A DNA stretch of 64,000 bases from Arabidopsis thaliana (GCF_000001735.4 NC_003071.7:10719151-10783150), one strand, 5' to 3'. Shown: positions 23,768-36,466, counted from the stretch's first letter. Notes: generated by a model not told the origin, from the letters alone. Translations and numbers: made by a program.

Positions 23768-26444
23768 TCATCTTGTTAACCGGAGAGTCCCTCCTAGCTC
23801 TACCGGAACCAGTGGAACAAGTGAGTGAAGAACATCGGTTATCAACGGCCGGTAACTTGGTTCTGGCTGCACGCACAACACAGCCATGGCTGCTACCTAC
23901 CAAAAGAATTAACAGTCTTGATTCAACAATGTACAAAGTATTTGCAATCTAATCAAGCCTAATGAAGCATCAATTAAGTTTAGTGACAAACAAGATGGAC
24001 TTAAGCCGGTTCTATCTCGAAACCAAACCTGGTATAAGTGTTTGAGATCCATTGTATCTTTTATAACGGCATCCACAATGTTTGGAAGCTTGGATCTATC
24101 GGTAAGTTGTGGCATTGCCTACACCATCAACACATCTATATATCACTAACCGTTTCATTTTGTACGTAGAAAGTTGTTAAAACGTACCCAAGTTACAAGA
24201 GATTGGCATTGAGCTGGAGTTAATTTTTCAACTGGTCGTCTACCCAACAAGAGTTCAAGCAGAACTACCCCAAATGCATAAACATCACTCTTATCCGTCA
24301 GTTTTCCTACATACATATCCAAAAATAAACAGTTATATTCATCGCAAAACGATTATTTAAGTGGAAATGTAATCGTATAATGAATCCATGAGAGAGTGAG
24401 ACAAGTACTCAATATATCAAAATAATATCACATGATATATGACTATTATGTGCTACACGACCTAAGATATGAGAACGAGTCAAGAGTGAACATAAGTACC
24501 GTCAAGGAGGTATTCCGGGGCAACATAACCAAGTGTCCCAGAGAGTTTAATGTTGTTCTTGCCATGTTCATCCAGCGATACAGCAAGACCGAAATCTGAA
24601 ATCTGCATTGTTGTAATCAAACAGTAACCAAACAATGCGATTATTCGGTACTCAAAAGCAAATATAGGCAATGATAATGATTGTGAAATTCTCATTTTAC
24701 ATTGAAACAAGAACTAAGATCTAAATCATCTAATCAACAACATTTTGAGGGAAAAAAAGACGCGGTATGAACCTTGGCGTTGAAGGAAGAATCAAGAAGA
24801 ATATTCGAAGATTTCAAATCTCTGTGGATAACTGGTGGACGACAATGCTCATGGAGATACTCTAGTCCTCTGGAGTCAAACAGAGCAAAACGGTTGACAG
24901 AATCAAAACCGATATTAACCGATGAGAAAACCGGTCTAGGAGTTGAAAAAGTGTCGGCTATTTCTTTAAATACCTAGCTGTATCAAGAGCAATCTTCATA
25001 CGCATGTGCCATGTTAGAGCTGATCCACGAGAAGGCCCTAACACATTAATTATAAAGATAACACAATCAATTATAATTATTTAATTCATGTCCTAACTAT
25101 CATTTATAATTTAAGAATACTTCATATGCAAGATACTTCATTGGGTTAAACAAGAGCAAATAAGAACATGTTTTTACCATGTAACTGTTCATCTAATGAT
25201 CCTTTCTCCATAAGCTCATAAACGATGAAACTCGAGTTGATTTCGCTTGCAGAGCCCAACAATGATATAACGTTCGAGTGATGGATCTTGCTCAACAAGT
25301 CAACTTCATTCTGAGATCTCCAAGAATCAATATAGATTCAAGAATCTGAACATGAAAAACAGAACTTGGTTTATGTTATTTATACCTGAAATTCTCGTTT
25401 TGCTTCTTGGCTAACGTTCTCGATCTTCTTGACCGCTGCTTTAACGTTATTGTCCAAACAACCCTTGTAAACGCATCCGAAACCGCCTTGTCCGATTACA
25501 CTACTTTCTTTAAAACCGCCTGTCGCTTTCTCGAGGGTCTTGATATCGAAAAATTGCACGTAACCCTTTTGGATAGAAGTTCTTCTCTGAGTTTTAATCG
25601 AGCCAAGTCGTCTCATTAACAAGGAAAATGAATTCCCACTCTCAGAATCTTCATATAAAACATTGCACCAAGATCAACACATAATCTCACACAAACTTGA
25701 AAGTGATAAGAATCAATGAACTACTAAATCTCAAAGAACAATCAAGAAACTTGAACTTCCATTGAAAACATAGAGTGATTGAAACTTATTGCATATTCTC
25801 TCATTACTGATGAAAGTACCTGAGTTGTTGATGGATTTTGGAGATTGGTTCTTGCGATAAACCCAAAAGCCAAAACAGAACAAGATTATAAGGCCAAGAG
25901 AAGAGAAACTGATTATGAGACCAATCAGAAGTTTCTTATGAGCATCAAATCTATCTTCTTCACCACTTCCCATTTGGATTCCTGACACAGAAAAAAATCC
26001 TTTTAATGATTTTCAACTGTCAAATTTGTCAAGTATGGTTCTTAGAAATTCTGAATCAAACCCATATTTCGAAATTCAAGAAAGAATTCTGATAAGAAAA
26101 ATATAATATTTTCAATTTTTTTTTTTAAAAACAAAAACAAAAAGACAAGAAGTGAGTAGCTCATAAATAGCATTTAATTTATCAAGTTTTAAAAACTATT
26201 TTTTCTTTATATTTTTCGAAGTTCGAGAACGCATAGGCATAGATCAAATCAAGAAACACAGAAACTAAAAAAATAAAATGAAATGAAGTCAACGAGGAAT
26301 AATACGAGGAGAGAATGTAGCCATGGAAGAGTAAACAGGAGCTAAAGAAGGATTTGAAGCAGAAGAAGCAGAGACAGTGATGAAGATCATCAAAAGAATT
26401 AGAGACTGAAAATGAAGAAGAAGAAGAAGAAGAAGCTCTCTCAT
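23768..26444 (-). CDS. Receptor-like protein kinase with short ectodomain
   Basis: Plasma-membrane RD-type Ser/Thr kinase. Ten exons on the minus strand: 26306-26444, 25820-25981, 25386-25648, 25178-25310, 24974-25037, 24773-24869, 24500-24602, 24188-24306, 24029-24118, 23768-23896 (432 residues). Signal peptide from [13 protein letters not shown]; ectodomain of only about 35 residues, without LRRs; one membrane segment near 64-86 ([18 protein letters not shown]). Kinase hallmarks are intact: [11 protein letters not shown], lysine in [29 protein letters not shown]. The start is the ATG at 26444; upstream in-frame codons are non-ATG. The short ectodomain makes peptide or sugar binding hard to predict. 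Probably AT2G25220 (memory), related to AT4G32000. Confidence 0.94.
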
Positions 26445-26863
26445 TTTTTTGTTTTTTTTGCTAAGAAAAGAAAAGTTTTTGATGAAATTCAATCTAAAGA
26501 CTTTTTTGGTGTTTTGAAATTCTTGAGAAAGCGAAGAGTGAACGAACTATCACTTTCTCTCTCGCTGTCTTCTTGAAATCACTTTTATGGCAAATAAAGG
26601 AGGGAAAGAGAAAGGGAGCTTTTGAATAAAAAGTTGAATTTTTAGTTCTCTACCATTAATATAACCAAAAAGAAAGAAAGTGATGAACTAACGAACGAAG
26701 AAAGATTTGGGATAGATCAAATACTTTCTTTACTATTGTCTATTGACATATTAAACCCCATTGTTGATTACCCTATGTTAAGCAATTAAAAATGGAAAAC
26801 CATGGTTCTATTCATAATTCACACAATGACCATCTATTTACTTTACACATTATCTCTTAAAAA
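26445..26863. other. Promoter of the kinase gene and spacer
   Basis: Purine-rich leader near 26500-26700, then AT-rich spacer. No coding frame supported. Confidence 0.5.
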
Positions 26864-27121
26864 TACTTGGGTTCACTCTTATAGGTGAATCCTATTATTC
26901 ACTTCCTCTTTTTCTAACCAATTAGAATCTTCCATCTAAATAAATAAATAAATTCATTTTAGAGCATCTCCAATGGTGTATTATATATTTCTCTAAACTC
27001 TATATTTGGAGCAAAACCACTCCAATGGTGCTCTATATCTTTCTCTAAAAATAGAAATATGGCACCTTTTTTATTTTAGGGGGTGATTAAAAGGATTCAC
27101 CCATAGATGTGAACCCAAATA
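26864..27121. mobile_element. MITE, 254 bp, with ~30-bp terminal inverted repeats and TA flanks
   Basis: Element 26866-27119. The left end CTTGGGTTCACTCTTATAGG and the right end read on the other strand (TTTGGGTTCACATCTATGGG) form an imperfect inverted repeat of about 30 bp, continuing into GTGAATCCT on both. It is bracketed by TA (26864-26865 and 27120-27121), as for Tc1/mariner-type insertion, though two bases are weak evidence. Inside, CTCCAATGGTG recurs about 50 bp apart, suggesting an internal duplication. No coding capacity. Confidence 0.7.
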
Positions 27122-28060
27122 TTGTTCTTTTCACTTCATCTACAATAAGAAATATGTGTATATTTTTAGTTAAAGAAATATGTGTTCATGAAAATATAAT
27201 GCAATAATGTTAAATTAAGTGAATAAAACATTATGACCAATTATATACTCTGTTTTTGTAATAAAACCCTCGAATGGCTTCTTCCACATCTTCCTATTTT
27301 GTCCTTACATAATCATGGCCCAATACTACTTTCTTCTCTTTTGTAATGAACAAGCTTATTACTTAAAAATTAGATCATTATCCGTGCTACAACACATATC
27401 ATATCAAAATATTGAAAATCACTTTTAGATATGTCATTTTATATGATATGGTTACAGTTTAAACACGCTTAAATATGTAGTATTTAAAATCGTAACTGCA
27501 TATGTAGTATGTAGTCTATTATCATAATAAAGTTAGATCAAATATTTCTAGTGATGATGTAACAAATGACAAAAAATGAATCATGGTGTTTCCTTAGCAA
27601 GTCAAAGTTATGAATTTAAATCAAAATGTAATGTTGTTTTTGTCTGCCAATTCACAATTTTAAAAGAAAATTATATCAAATCATGGATTTTACAAATTAT
27701 AGGGTTGGCTTTACATATTATATCTAGAGAAATTATTGATCCGAAGACCATAATTCTCTTGTACAAAAAAATAATTTTGTAGTTCTCTTTCAATATAAGT
27801 TTAAAGTACGCAAATAGTTGTAAGTTGGGAAATTGTTGTTGATTAATTAGCTATATGAAGAAAATACTATGTCGCTCACTTAAAATAGTACACCACCATA
27901 ACATAACATATATAGGTCTTGTAAAAGGATAGATAGAAATATACACCAAAACGGTGTAAATTATAAATCGCTTTTAACAAAATAGATAGATAGATAGATA
28001 TATTATCTTACACGATAGTAAGAAAATATCATATATCAAAGAAATTTCCTTCACTGGAAA
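27122..28060. other. AT-rich spacer and 3' UTR of MYB100
   Basis: A short GATA repeat occurs at 27984-28000. The frame at 27576-27782 has no domain and unsuitable composition. Confidence 0.5.
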
Positions 28061-29935
28061 TTATTCCCACCAACGCAGCAGCTCTAGAATGTCCTCCAGT
28101 GATTCACAATCCTCCATAGTATAATTATCTTCTGGCATCTGAACATAAGGTGATGTTGTAGAAGCATTGGTCAATGGTTTGGTGGTCTGCGTCGTTATAG
28201 TCTCTAGACTCAAATTCATCTCCCCGTATAACATATCTTTAGAGTCATCATCACTCTCAATGTTTGTCGGTTCACCATAAGATCCATCGGTCTTAAGAAA
28301 ATCTTCGTTGTTGATTGTGATACACCTTATGTAGTTTTCAAGGATGTTATTGCCGACAGGGTTGACAGTTCCACCTCTTTTATTTTGCACCCGACGCTTT
28401 GTGGTGTTCCAATGGTTCTTAATATTGTTATCGCTCCTCCCCGGAAGTTGCTGTGCGATCTCGACCCATTTGGTACCAAGTACTTTGTGTGCTTCAATCA
28501 AAATTTGATCTTCTTCTTCACTCCAAGCAGTTTTCTGAAATCACATATTAATTATTTATATGTAATTATGTCATTTACATATACATAAATAATTAATCAT
28601 GCTCTTATTATTGTATGTCTATGACTATTTTTATTGATAGAAGCAAGATACAAACTAAAAAGATGCACGTTTTAATAACCCTTTGAAACTGTTGTGATTA
28701 AAATGTTAGCCACACCACTATTAAACTATATGAATTGCAATCTATACATTATACATATGCATGTGCACATTGTAAGTACCTAGTTGCTTTCACACAAAAA
28801 TATACATGATTAATAATAAACAAAAAATCATGATAATGCAATTGTTGTTTATAACATTTATATATACACACATATAAGTTGTGATGATCATCTATATTAA
28901 ATTATGAAAATAAGAATGTAGGGAGATGAAAGAAAAGAACACCTTAATGTTAGGACGAGCATGGTTATACCACCTCTCTCTGCATTGTTTTCCTGTTCTT
29001 CCTTCGAATTTTTTTGCGACCTTTGTCCATTTGTTTTTGGGTCCAAGCGCCATTATCTCTTTCAATTTTCTATATATATTACAAAATATTTTCACATCCT
29101 CAAAAAATAAATAAAAGGTTTACAATAAAAAATAATTATATAAGAATTCCCAAGGATGAAATATAATAATAGTTTTAAGTTTTAATGAGAATGAAAAAAA
29201 TATGAAGACTTACATGTCCTCAGATTCTGTCCAGTTTACTTTGTCGATGTCACTTTTCTTCAAATATTTGCTTGTGCTCACCACCTTTATATTCTTCTTT
29301 TGATAATTTTTTTTCATCTTATCATCTTCACTTTGATTCATGATTTCGTTGGTTGTGTTTTTGATATATTCTGGCACTGGCACATTAAATGATTGAGGTT
29401 CACCCATTACCTGATCAAGAGTTGGCTCATATCCCTTATTAGACAGCTCTTCATTGTATACAATCTCATCTCTTAAAGTATTTCCCCGCAAATCATAAAT
29501 TTTTTTGAATATACCTTTAGGGTATGCAAAAGTTGGGGGGTTATCAATCATATGGATTTTTCCGTTGTTGGCTATGCTATTCATAGATTGCTCAGAGATA
29601 TCAACATTTGAGTAGGATTTGATACTCATTAATGGGTAGTTTGATGGAATTTTATATGAGGAAGAGTTGTAAACCAAATGGTTTTGATTAGTATCCAAAT
29701 TCTGATTTTGAGAATCGTAATTTGGGATCAAAGGTATAAGATTTTGGTGGTAGTGCTGATTAGAGATATCAGTCAGATCTGGTGAAAAGGACCATCTAGT
29801 ACAAGAAGATTGACCTAGATTGTCATTGAAAAAGGTAAGATTATTTTTTGGTATATGAGATGTATCATCATTAACAGAACATAGATAAGCGTTGTTAAAG
29901 ATGAAATTTTCATCGGAGATCAATGAGAATTCCAT
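28061..29935 (-). CDS. MYB100: MYB100, R2R3-MYB transcription factor with C-terminal MYB domain
   Basis: Nuclear DNA-binding protein of the MYB98/MYB115/MYB118 group, in which the two MYB repeats lie late in the protein. Exons 29214-29935, 28943-29069, 28061-28534 (440 residues). The first 230 residues are N/S/Y-rich and lack a known domain. R2 (about 232-283) has NWTESED, NKWTKVAKKFEGRTGKQCRE and RWYNHARP. R3 (about 284-335) has AWSEEEDQILIEAH, KWVEIAQQLPGRSDNNIKN and HWNTTKRR. The spaced tryptophans are present, with normal introns within the MYB region. The acidic tail (MEDCESLEDILELL) could activate transcription. Relatives act in female gametophyte or embryo development. Probably AT2G25230 (memory). 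Confidence 0.94.
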
Positions 29936-31289
29936 TTAAACACGAACTTGAATTGAAATGAAGATTCTAAAATGGAAAACGGATGAAATCTCGGTATGAA
30001 TCTAAGATGTATAAAGATCAAGTGCAGAAATTTGCAAAACAAATATTAAAAACTAAAGATGGGCGGAAAGTTATACAAAACCGTAGAAAGAAAAATACTC
30101 AGATAAGATGATAAGAAGTGAGTCGTTATAAAACTTGTACTTAAAAGTTAAAATAATTAAATAAAACAAAAAGGTAAAAATCAATTAAAAAGGTAAAAAA
30201 TGTATTAATGAATTTTATAGAAATTGAGTGGCAAAGACTTTGACTTATCAAATATTTTTACAGGTCATTAATTTTAACAAATCATTATTTATGTTTTATA
30301 AATATTATAAGCGAGTTAAATATAAAACCATGGCCCATAACCAAAAAAAAGTACACATTGTAATTGTTTAGATAATTGGATGTAATTAAACATACTACAC
30401 TTTAGACATTGTTGTAATTTTAAGATTCTGAGATGAGGAGCTATACAATATCAACTTAAAGATAAAATAGTCATTTATATTCTTAGATTGTAATAAACAA
30501 TTATGGAATATTAATGATTTATAAGAGCCTTTGTGTTTAAAAGATAAAGTTTGACATATTACAACACGCGTCATAAATGTCATGAATTTATTTCTGTTAG
30601 ATAAGTTTTTTTTAAAATTTTCTTTAGCACTAAAGATAGTTTTTTAATAATAAATTTAGATTTGAGTGCATGAATACTTGAATTCAATTACTCAATTGTT
30701 AAACTCAGCTAGTTCTCAATTCACCATCCATAGGAAAATCATATAAGTTAACATTAATCTATGAGAAAATGCCAACCATATTAAAAATTTTAATTATACA
30801 AATATTCTAATTTCTCGTTAAACATTTTGATCAAGTAATGTTCTTATTTTCAGAAAATAGCATTTTTGTATTCTTTTATAAGAAAAAAATTCTAGTGAAG
30901 AACATTACATTAACTAATAACTACTATACTTTTCTATAGAATACTAAATTCATACGTTTCTATTAATCTTAATTATTTTTACCACTAAAGATACCATTAT
31001 ATCACTTTGTCAAAAAAGCTTAATCTTCCATACATACAAAAAATTTTATGTTTAGAAGTCATCAAATCCATAATTTGGTTCACTTAAAACAAGTTGGTGA
31101 TTATTTGATTTTTGTTTGATTTAATGTCATTTTGGTTTCATTTTGTTTCTATAATCATTTCAGTGTTGGTTAAAATAATGTAAAATACTTCTAAACAATA
31201 ATTCAACCATAATTATATAAAAGCAAGAAAAAATATTCTGAATTTAAATTTCAAATTATCTGGGGCACTTTTTTAAATGTGGTTGCATA
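29936..31289. other. Promoter of MYB100 and very AT-rich spacer
   Basis: No coding frame or repeat supported. Confidence 0.5.
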
Positions 31290-32100
31290 TCCGTCTTGTT
31301 TGTTCAAGATGAATGCTCTTCTATTAGGTCCTCCTTCTAAACATCTCCAGCTCCTTTTCGTTGGTCATCCAATCATTTCCCAGTAGATACTGTCTAGTTT
31401 TTGCATGGTTTGTGTAGCTATTGGGATGTCAACTCTCCTGCTTTTAACCTCCTCTTCTCCGTCTCTGTTTGAGCTGCTCATGTCTCCAGACCTCCTGTGA
31501 AGTCCGATCTCTACAACTTTGGTGAGAACTACCAAGCCAGCAGAACCTCTAGATCCGTTTATCCCCCAGATTCGCCCCCTCAGGCTCCAAGTTGACCATT
31601 TCTTGCAATCTGTTTTAGCTTTTTGTATGACCTATAGTCTTTCCTTTTCTACCACCTCCTTTTCACCTAGAAGCTTCTCCTCCATTCACCCTTGTTTGGA
31701 TGATGAGATTTGTGTATCTTCCACTCGCCTCCTTGCGATTTATTACAGTGTGCAGTTCATGGTACTAAGTATTCCTCTAGCGCATATGTGCAATTAACCG
31801 GATATTTCTCCGGTTTCTCTTTGTTTGCGTTTCAGAGTAGTCTAGTTTGTTTCTAATCTAGAATCACCTTTGTTAGTTTGTTTTCCAATGTCCGTTTCTA
31901 ATCTAGTCTACAAGGATGTTGTCCTCACCAGGTATCATCTTGGAGTTGCATTACGTTCAATTCTTCAAATGGACATTCATGGTGGTAGAACTTTCAACTC
32001 TCAAAGTTGTCAAGGGTCGGATAACACCGTTTTTACTCTAACATTGTGTTACTCTCTAGTTCTCTGTTTTGTAAACGAAAACCACGTATTTTTATGAGAT
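31290..32100. mobile_element. Decayed element-like stretch, family unresolved
   Basis: An island of C/T-rich, less AT-rich sequence between AT-rich flanks, with abrupt edges near 31290 and 32100. Broken short frames only. Composition and strand bias resemble the 5' parts of Arabidopsis LINEs, but I recognise no reverse transcriptase motif. A pseudogene fragment is the alternative. Confidence 0.3.
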
Positions 32101-32721
32101 ATATTAACTGTATTTATAGGTTTACATGACACACTTTGACTAAGGGACATGTCTCTAGAAGACAACACAATGTAGAGACACATATATATAACGTGTAACT
32201 ATTTTCCAGTTAACAATTCTATTCGTATATCTTTCTGCGTGTGATACGAATATACATAAAACAGTTGCTTAACTATACAATATATGACTCTTCTAAAATA
32301 AGAAAACAAGATGAAAACTTGATCACATCCAACAATGGTGTGCCAAGTTGTGTAGCTTTACAAGTTTTCTTTAGTATAAGTAAAAGCAACAAATAGAAGT
32401 TCACGACGGCGAGTGAAAGCATATGAGATTTGAGACTGAAAAACTCGTAAGACGTTTTACGCAATTGAAAAACGAGGAGACAAGATACGAGTTAGTGGGA
32501 AAGGGAGCATTATTACAAGTAACTGTTGCAGCAAGATCCAATAAGTATAGATGATTATGTCCACACCAAATATAACCACAAATCCTTGACAATAATCACT
32601 TTTATTATTCACACACAAAGCAGTAGAAAGAGGAACCCACTTCCATCAAACCATGAATATAAACAAAATACAACAACATAACATATGGTGGCTTAATGTT
32701 TTCTTCCACATCCCAGTTCAA
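32101..32721. other. Spacer and 3' UTR of the serpin gene
   Basis: Frames at 32273-32592 on the minus strand have no domain support. Confidence 0.45.
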
Positions 32722-33984
32722 TCAATGTTTTGAAGGATCAAGAACTTGACCCATGAACAAAATCACTCCACTCTTGTCTTCTCTGACAGTGAACAGAAAT
32801 GGACGGTCAGCTACGAAATCGGGATTCCGCCTAAAAGAAGTGCAACTTACGACGCCAACAGAGACGGCTGCAGCTTCGGTTCCCTCTTCATCCACTTCAA
32901 TACAAGCTTTATGAAGAATGCTTGAGACGTATAGATCGTCACCATTGGAAGGTGAATCAACCATCTCAGTTAAACCACCTCCATTATTAAATGGTGAAGT
33001 CAGCCCCATATCTTTCAGAACTTCTGAAGCATTAAACTCGAAAGAGAATTTAAACTTTGGGATTCTAAAAGCACCAACTGATATACAGTGGAGCGGAATA
33101 TGGTTATCGAAGAAACTTGGTTCGGAGCCTATCTTCTCAAGCAGAGGAGCTAATCCTTCTTTATCATTAGGCAGATAAATGTACATGGAGAATTGACGTT
33201 GATCCTCTATATAAGGGAGGCGCAAAACTTTGAAACCATCATAGCTTCTTAGGTACTGGTCCTCGTAATTGGTCATAAAGGGGACTTTCACCGAGGTACC
33301 ATCAAGAAGATGAAAATCGTTTTTTTTTGTCATGTTTGCATCAAATTTACTGCTCCACGCTCCTTTGAAATATACAGCATTTGCAAGAACGAGTGTGCTG
33401 CTACGGATAGTATCGATAGAATCGCGTGAAAGAATCTGCTTGATGAGTCCATTGGTGTGGACTTCAGCCCATGTATTCACCTCATCAATCACTTCAGAAG
33501 GCTTCATGATAAGCAATCATAAAATTTGACAAATCATTCCACAAATTGGATGTTATATAAATTCAAGAAATTCAAAATTTGTCCATCAAGAAAGAAAAAA
33601 CGTTACCTTGCTTGCGAAGTCAACTTGACTACAAGTTGCCTTGTAAGAATTCTCCAAAAGGTCTTTAAAGGAAAGCTTCAAGGAGAAAAACTTGTCTATC
33701 CAAACACCATTGGCTATAGACAAGCGCAAATCACTTTTCTCGGTGCCGCCGTCGATGATCTGAGCCAAGACTAGGTTGAGGTGATCCGTTGACGGTAACA
33801 TGAGGAATGAGAGGATTTGTTCTTTGGTGACTGAACATGAACCTGCCGCGATGAGGCTGAGCAAAACGTTGATTGATATCGGTGAGAAGACAAGATTGGA
33901 GCCATTGGCGACGGTAGCGATGACATGCTTCGTTAGTCTTACCACAACGTCGTTATGGTTCTCAATCGATTTTCCCAACTCCAT
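32722..33984 (-). CDS. CCP3: Serpin (serine/cysteine protease inhibitor)
   Basis: Intracellular-type plant serpin that traps a protease by insertion of its reactive loop. Two exons, 33607-33984 and 32722-33501 (385 residues, the usual length). No signal peptide; the start is ATG at 33984 (MELGKSIENHNDVV), since the in-frame codons upstream are non-ATG. Family landmarks: NLVFSPISINVLLSLIAAG near the N-terminus, LVLANAVYFKGAWSSKF, and the hinge DEEGTEAAAVS (330-340), followed by the reactive loop VGVVSCTSFRRNP and DFVADRPFLFTVRE. The small-residue hinge implies an inhibitory serpin. Arginines in the loop suggest a trypsin-like or metacaspase-like target. The symbol is from memory for AT2G25240. 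Confidence 0.95.
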
Positions 33985-34789
33985 GTTTTTCGAGACCAAA
34001 GAAAGAAGTCTGGACGAATGTTTCTAAATAGGTAGAGATGATGAATGTGGTTTTAAATAAACTAATTAGAAATTTCGTTTTAAGATTCTGAAAATTACTA
34101 GTCAATAATAAAGTAATGCTCGCCACTTAGCTAGGTGTCAAAGTAAAAATTGTATCGTGGGAACCAATACAAAATGAATTAGTCAACAAAACCACAACCC
34201 TAATTAAAGGCGACTACTTTTTGGTAATAGTGGGGAATTTGTTTTCCCTTTACTCGTCGTTTGTTGTAACTAGTAATCGTTGACCAGCACCGTTTTCTTA
34301 AGCAAGTTCAAGTTATAGGAGCTCTGGCAACACAGGCAGCTCTGGCAACACAGAGGAACCAAGAAATTTTCTGTTTAGGTCAATGTACCATTCGTCCAAA
34401 TTATTATACTTCGTGTTATATTTAGCGTTAAATTTTCCGTTTGTATAGAGTATAGAACTATATATAAATCGTTCAAATATAAATTTATCGAAATACGTTT
34501 CGTTTAACGAGAGACAACATTTTCTTTATCGAAATAAGAGAAAACAAATAAAGCGCGTGAGATACTACAGCTGGTACGAGTGAGAGTGGCTAAAAAAATC
34601 AAACCACATTTTGCCATCGAAGCAGACACGTTAACCAACTAACAAACAATCCTGTATAAAAATCTCTCCTCTTCAGTCTTCATCATCTTCCACCATCTCA
34701 AAGGACCCTTTTTTTACAATTATACCCTTCTCCTTCCCAGTTCTCTCATTATCCTCCTAACATTTCTTCTCTAGATCTGAGAAATCACC
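33985..34789. other. Divergent promoter region between serpin and PNRC-motif genes
   Basis: The two genes are transcribed away from each other. A 14-bp unit, AGCTCTGGCAACAC, is directly repeated near 34319-34350. The CT-rich leader of the right-hand gene begins near 34660. Confidence 0.55.
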
Positions 34790-35257
34790 ATGGGAGTCGC
34801 TGTTCTTCATCCTCATGATTCTATAATCAATCATTTCTCCACAAACACGTCCCCTCCTCTCCGTCATAAAAAACCGATCACCAATCGCCGTCGCCGGAGT
34901 CCGTCAAGTCACCAATCCCAGATCTCTCATCCTCCTCCGTCTCCTCATAACCACACCAATCATGTACGAATTCTGAAGCGTGGCGAAGATATCAACGTTA
35001 AGATACCGATTGAAAAACCAGATCTGAAATCTAATCGTCAGATCGGATCAGATCCGATGAAAATTTCGACTCCGATCAGAATTTCAAATCGGAAATCCAT
35101 GCCGGCTTTGTTTTACGCTGGTCCAGTCACATCAACATCTCCGCCGCCGAGTGAAGTCCCTTTACCGGCTTTCTTCGCTAATAAAACCGTCGCCGGATTC
35201 AAACCGACCGATGCAACCAACGATCTGATCAAAATCCTGCGATTAGATATCGCATGA
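34790..35257 (+). CDS. Small basic, proline-rich protein with PNRC-like motif
   Basis: A single exon of 155 residues. The N-terminal two-thirds is disordered, rich in H, S, P and R (RRRRSPSSHQ), with no signal peptide. Near residue 105 comes LFYAGPVTSTSPPPSEVPLP followed by AFFANKT and a C-terminal amphipathic TNDLIKILRLDIA. The order YAGP-x-SPPPS-x-LP-x-P-x-F then a leucine-rich end matches the PNRC-type short motif, which in animals binds EVH1 domains of decapping factors. A link to mRNA decapping in this plant protein is inference. Resembles AT4G32020 from memory; probably AT2G25250. Confidence 0.88.
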   Translation: MGVAVLHPHDSIINHFSTNTSPPLRHKKPITNRRRRSPSSHQSQISHPPPSPHNHTNHVRILKRGEDINVKIPIEKPDLKSNRQIGSDPMKISTPIRISNRKSMPALFYAGPVTSTSPPPSEVPLPAFFANKTVAGFKPTDATNDLIKILRLDIA

Positions 35258-35916
35258 TTCATTTCTTTCTCCGATCATCCAAATCCGTCTTAAACCGGTC
35301 CGATCTCGCATTCTCTCCGATCATGGGGATTGAAAAGAGTGTCTTCGTTATGAAACGTTTTCGAATTCTTCTCTTATTTTTTCAAGGGGAAGATCGAAGA
35401 AGTAATCTTCTTAAACAAGTCTTAGTTTTGCTTGTAGCTAGGATCAATGTGTAGTATATGTGAATAAGCTTTTCGCAGTTCTTTGTCTATTTCTAGGTTC
35501 TTTTTGAATAAATCTAAATGGCTTGTAAGTTGTAACGTAAGTGGTATCGATGCAATTTGATTAGTTGGGAACAAAGCACGGCTAAATCGTAGACCATTGG
35601 GAAAATAAAAATCTCAAAGCGTAGACAAGAACTAGAAAAAAATAACATTCATTTAATTCATATCAAACAACATATGAACGTTTATAATAACATTAATGTA
35701 TATGGAGTTTAAACTTATAAATTTAAACCTATATGTACTTAGAAATTGAAAAATACACTTTGAGAAAATAAAATTGATAACGTCGGGATTTCAAAAAAAA
35801 AAGATCGGAATATTTACGGGCCGGGCTCAGATACATACGGGTTTTGTGGGCTTCAGACCGGACCAGGCTCGATTGACAATACCCTTACTTCGAACATTTG
35901 ATGTTGCAATCATACT
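35258..35916. other. 3' UTR of the PNRC-motif gene and spacer
   Basis: A frame starting at 35254 overlaps the stop codon of the gene before it (ATGA) and runs through the 3' UTR to 35454; no domain, not called. Beyond about 35540 the DNA is AT-rich. Confidence 0.5.
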
Positions 35917-36141
35917 TTAACCATATAACACACAATCGCATTGTTGGTTGCAGTAACCTCCCCCTGGAAACTGCACTTTACAATCACTATCCTTCTTACA
36001 ACATTGGAGGTGGTGAACCACGGTAACCACACTACCTTCGCAGCCATCTTGGTTCATTATGCATACAATAGTTCGTATATAATCAAAGTTTAGCACATAT
36101 CGACATCTCATCAATGTTGTCGCGATCACGTGAGTTAGCAA
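35917..36141 (-). pseudogene. Defensin-like cysteine-rich exon without a visible signal-peptide exon
   Basis: Minus-strand frame whose last 47 residues are cysteine-rich (CCKKDSDCKVQFPGGGYC, then NQQCDCVLYG), the mature-peptide pattern of plant DEFL proteins. No hydrophobic signal-peptide exon is found on the same strand upstream. A typical one lies nearby on the opposite strand (36246-36294). It may be a remnant or may use an exon I failed to see; an annotated DEFL (AT2G25255, memory) may cover it. Confidence 0.5.
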
Positions 36142-36245
36142 CTTTGTAAACCCTACTTTATATAATAAGATAATAATCTATGCTATTTCTATGGTGTAAC
36201 ACTTATAAGAATCTTCTTCTCTTAGATACTTCTTGTTACGTGTGG

Positions 36246-36294
36246 ATGACCATGGTTAAATTAACATCTATTTTCATCAGCTTTTTCTGTTTTG
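36246..36294 (+). other. Orphan signal-peptide-like exon
   Basis: On the plus strand an ATG opens MTMVKLTSIFISFFCF, followed at once by a GTAAAT donor in the phase usual for DEFL genes. No cysteine-rich exon follows on this strand. It faces the cysteine-rich minus-strand exon 100 bp away. Confidence 0.4.
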
Positions 36295-36466
36295 GTAAAT
36301 CAAGAAAGACGATTTTAAGGTTTGTTTTCTTTCTCTAAATTTGTTGTATGATTGATTATGAAACAGAAAACCGTAACGTTTCTTCGTATGTTTTCTACGA
36401 CTACAGTCTTCGGACAGAGTTAAATTAAAGGAATAGAGTCTTGCTTAGGAAAAAAAGAATTTCTTT

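Noticed and set aside
35254-35454. 66-residue frame overlapping the stop of the PNRC-motif gene
   Set aside because: It lies in the 3' UTR, has no domain and no reason for re-initiation in a plant mRNA.
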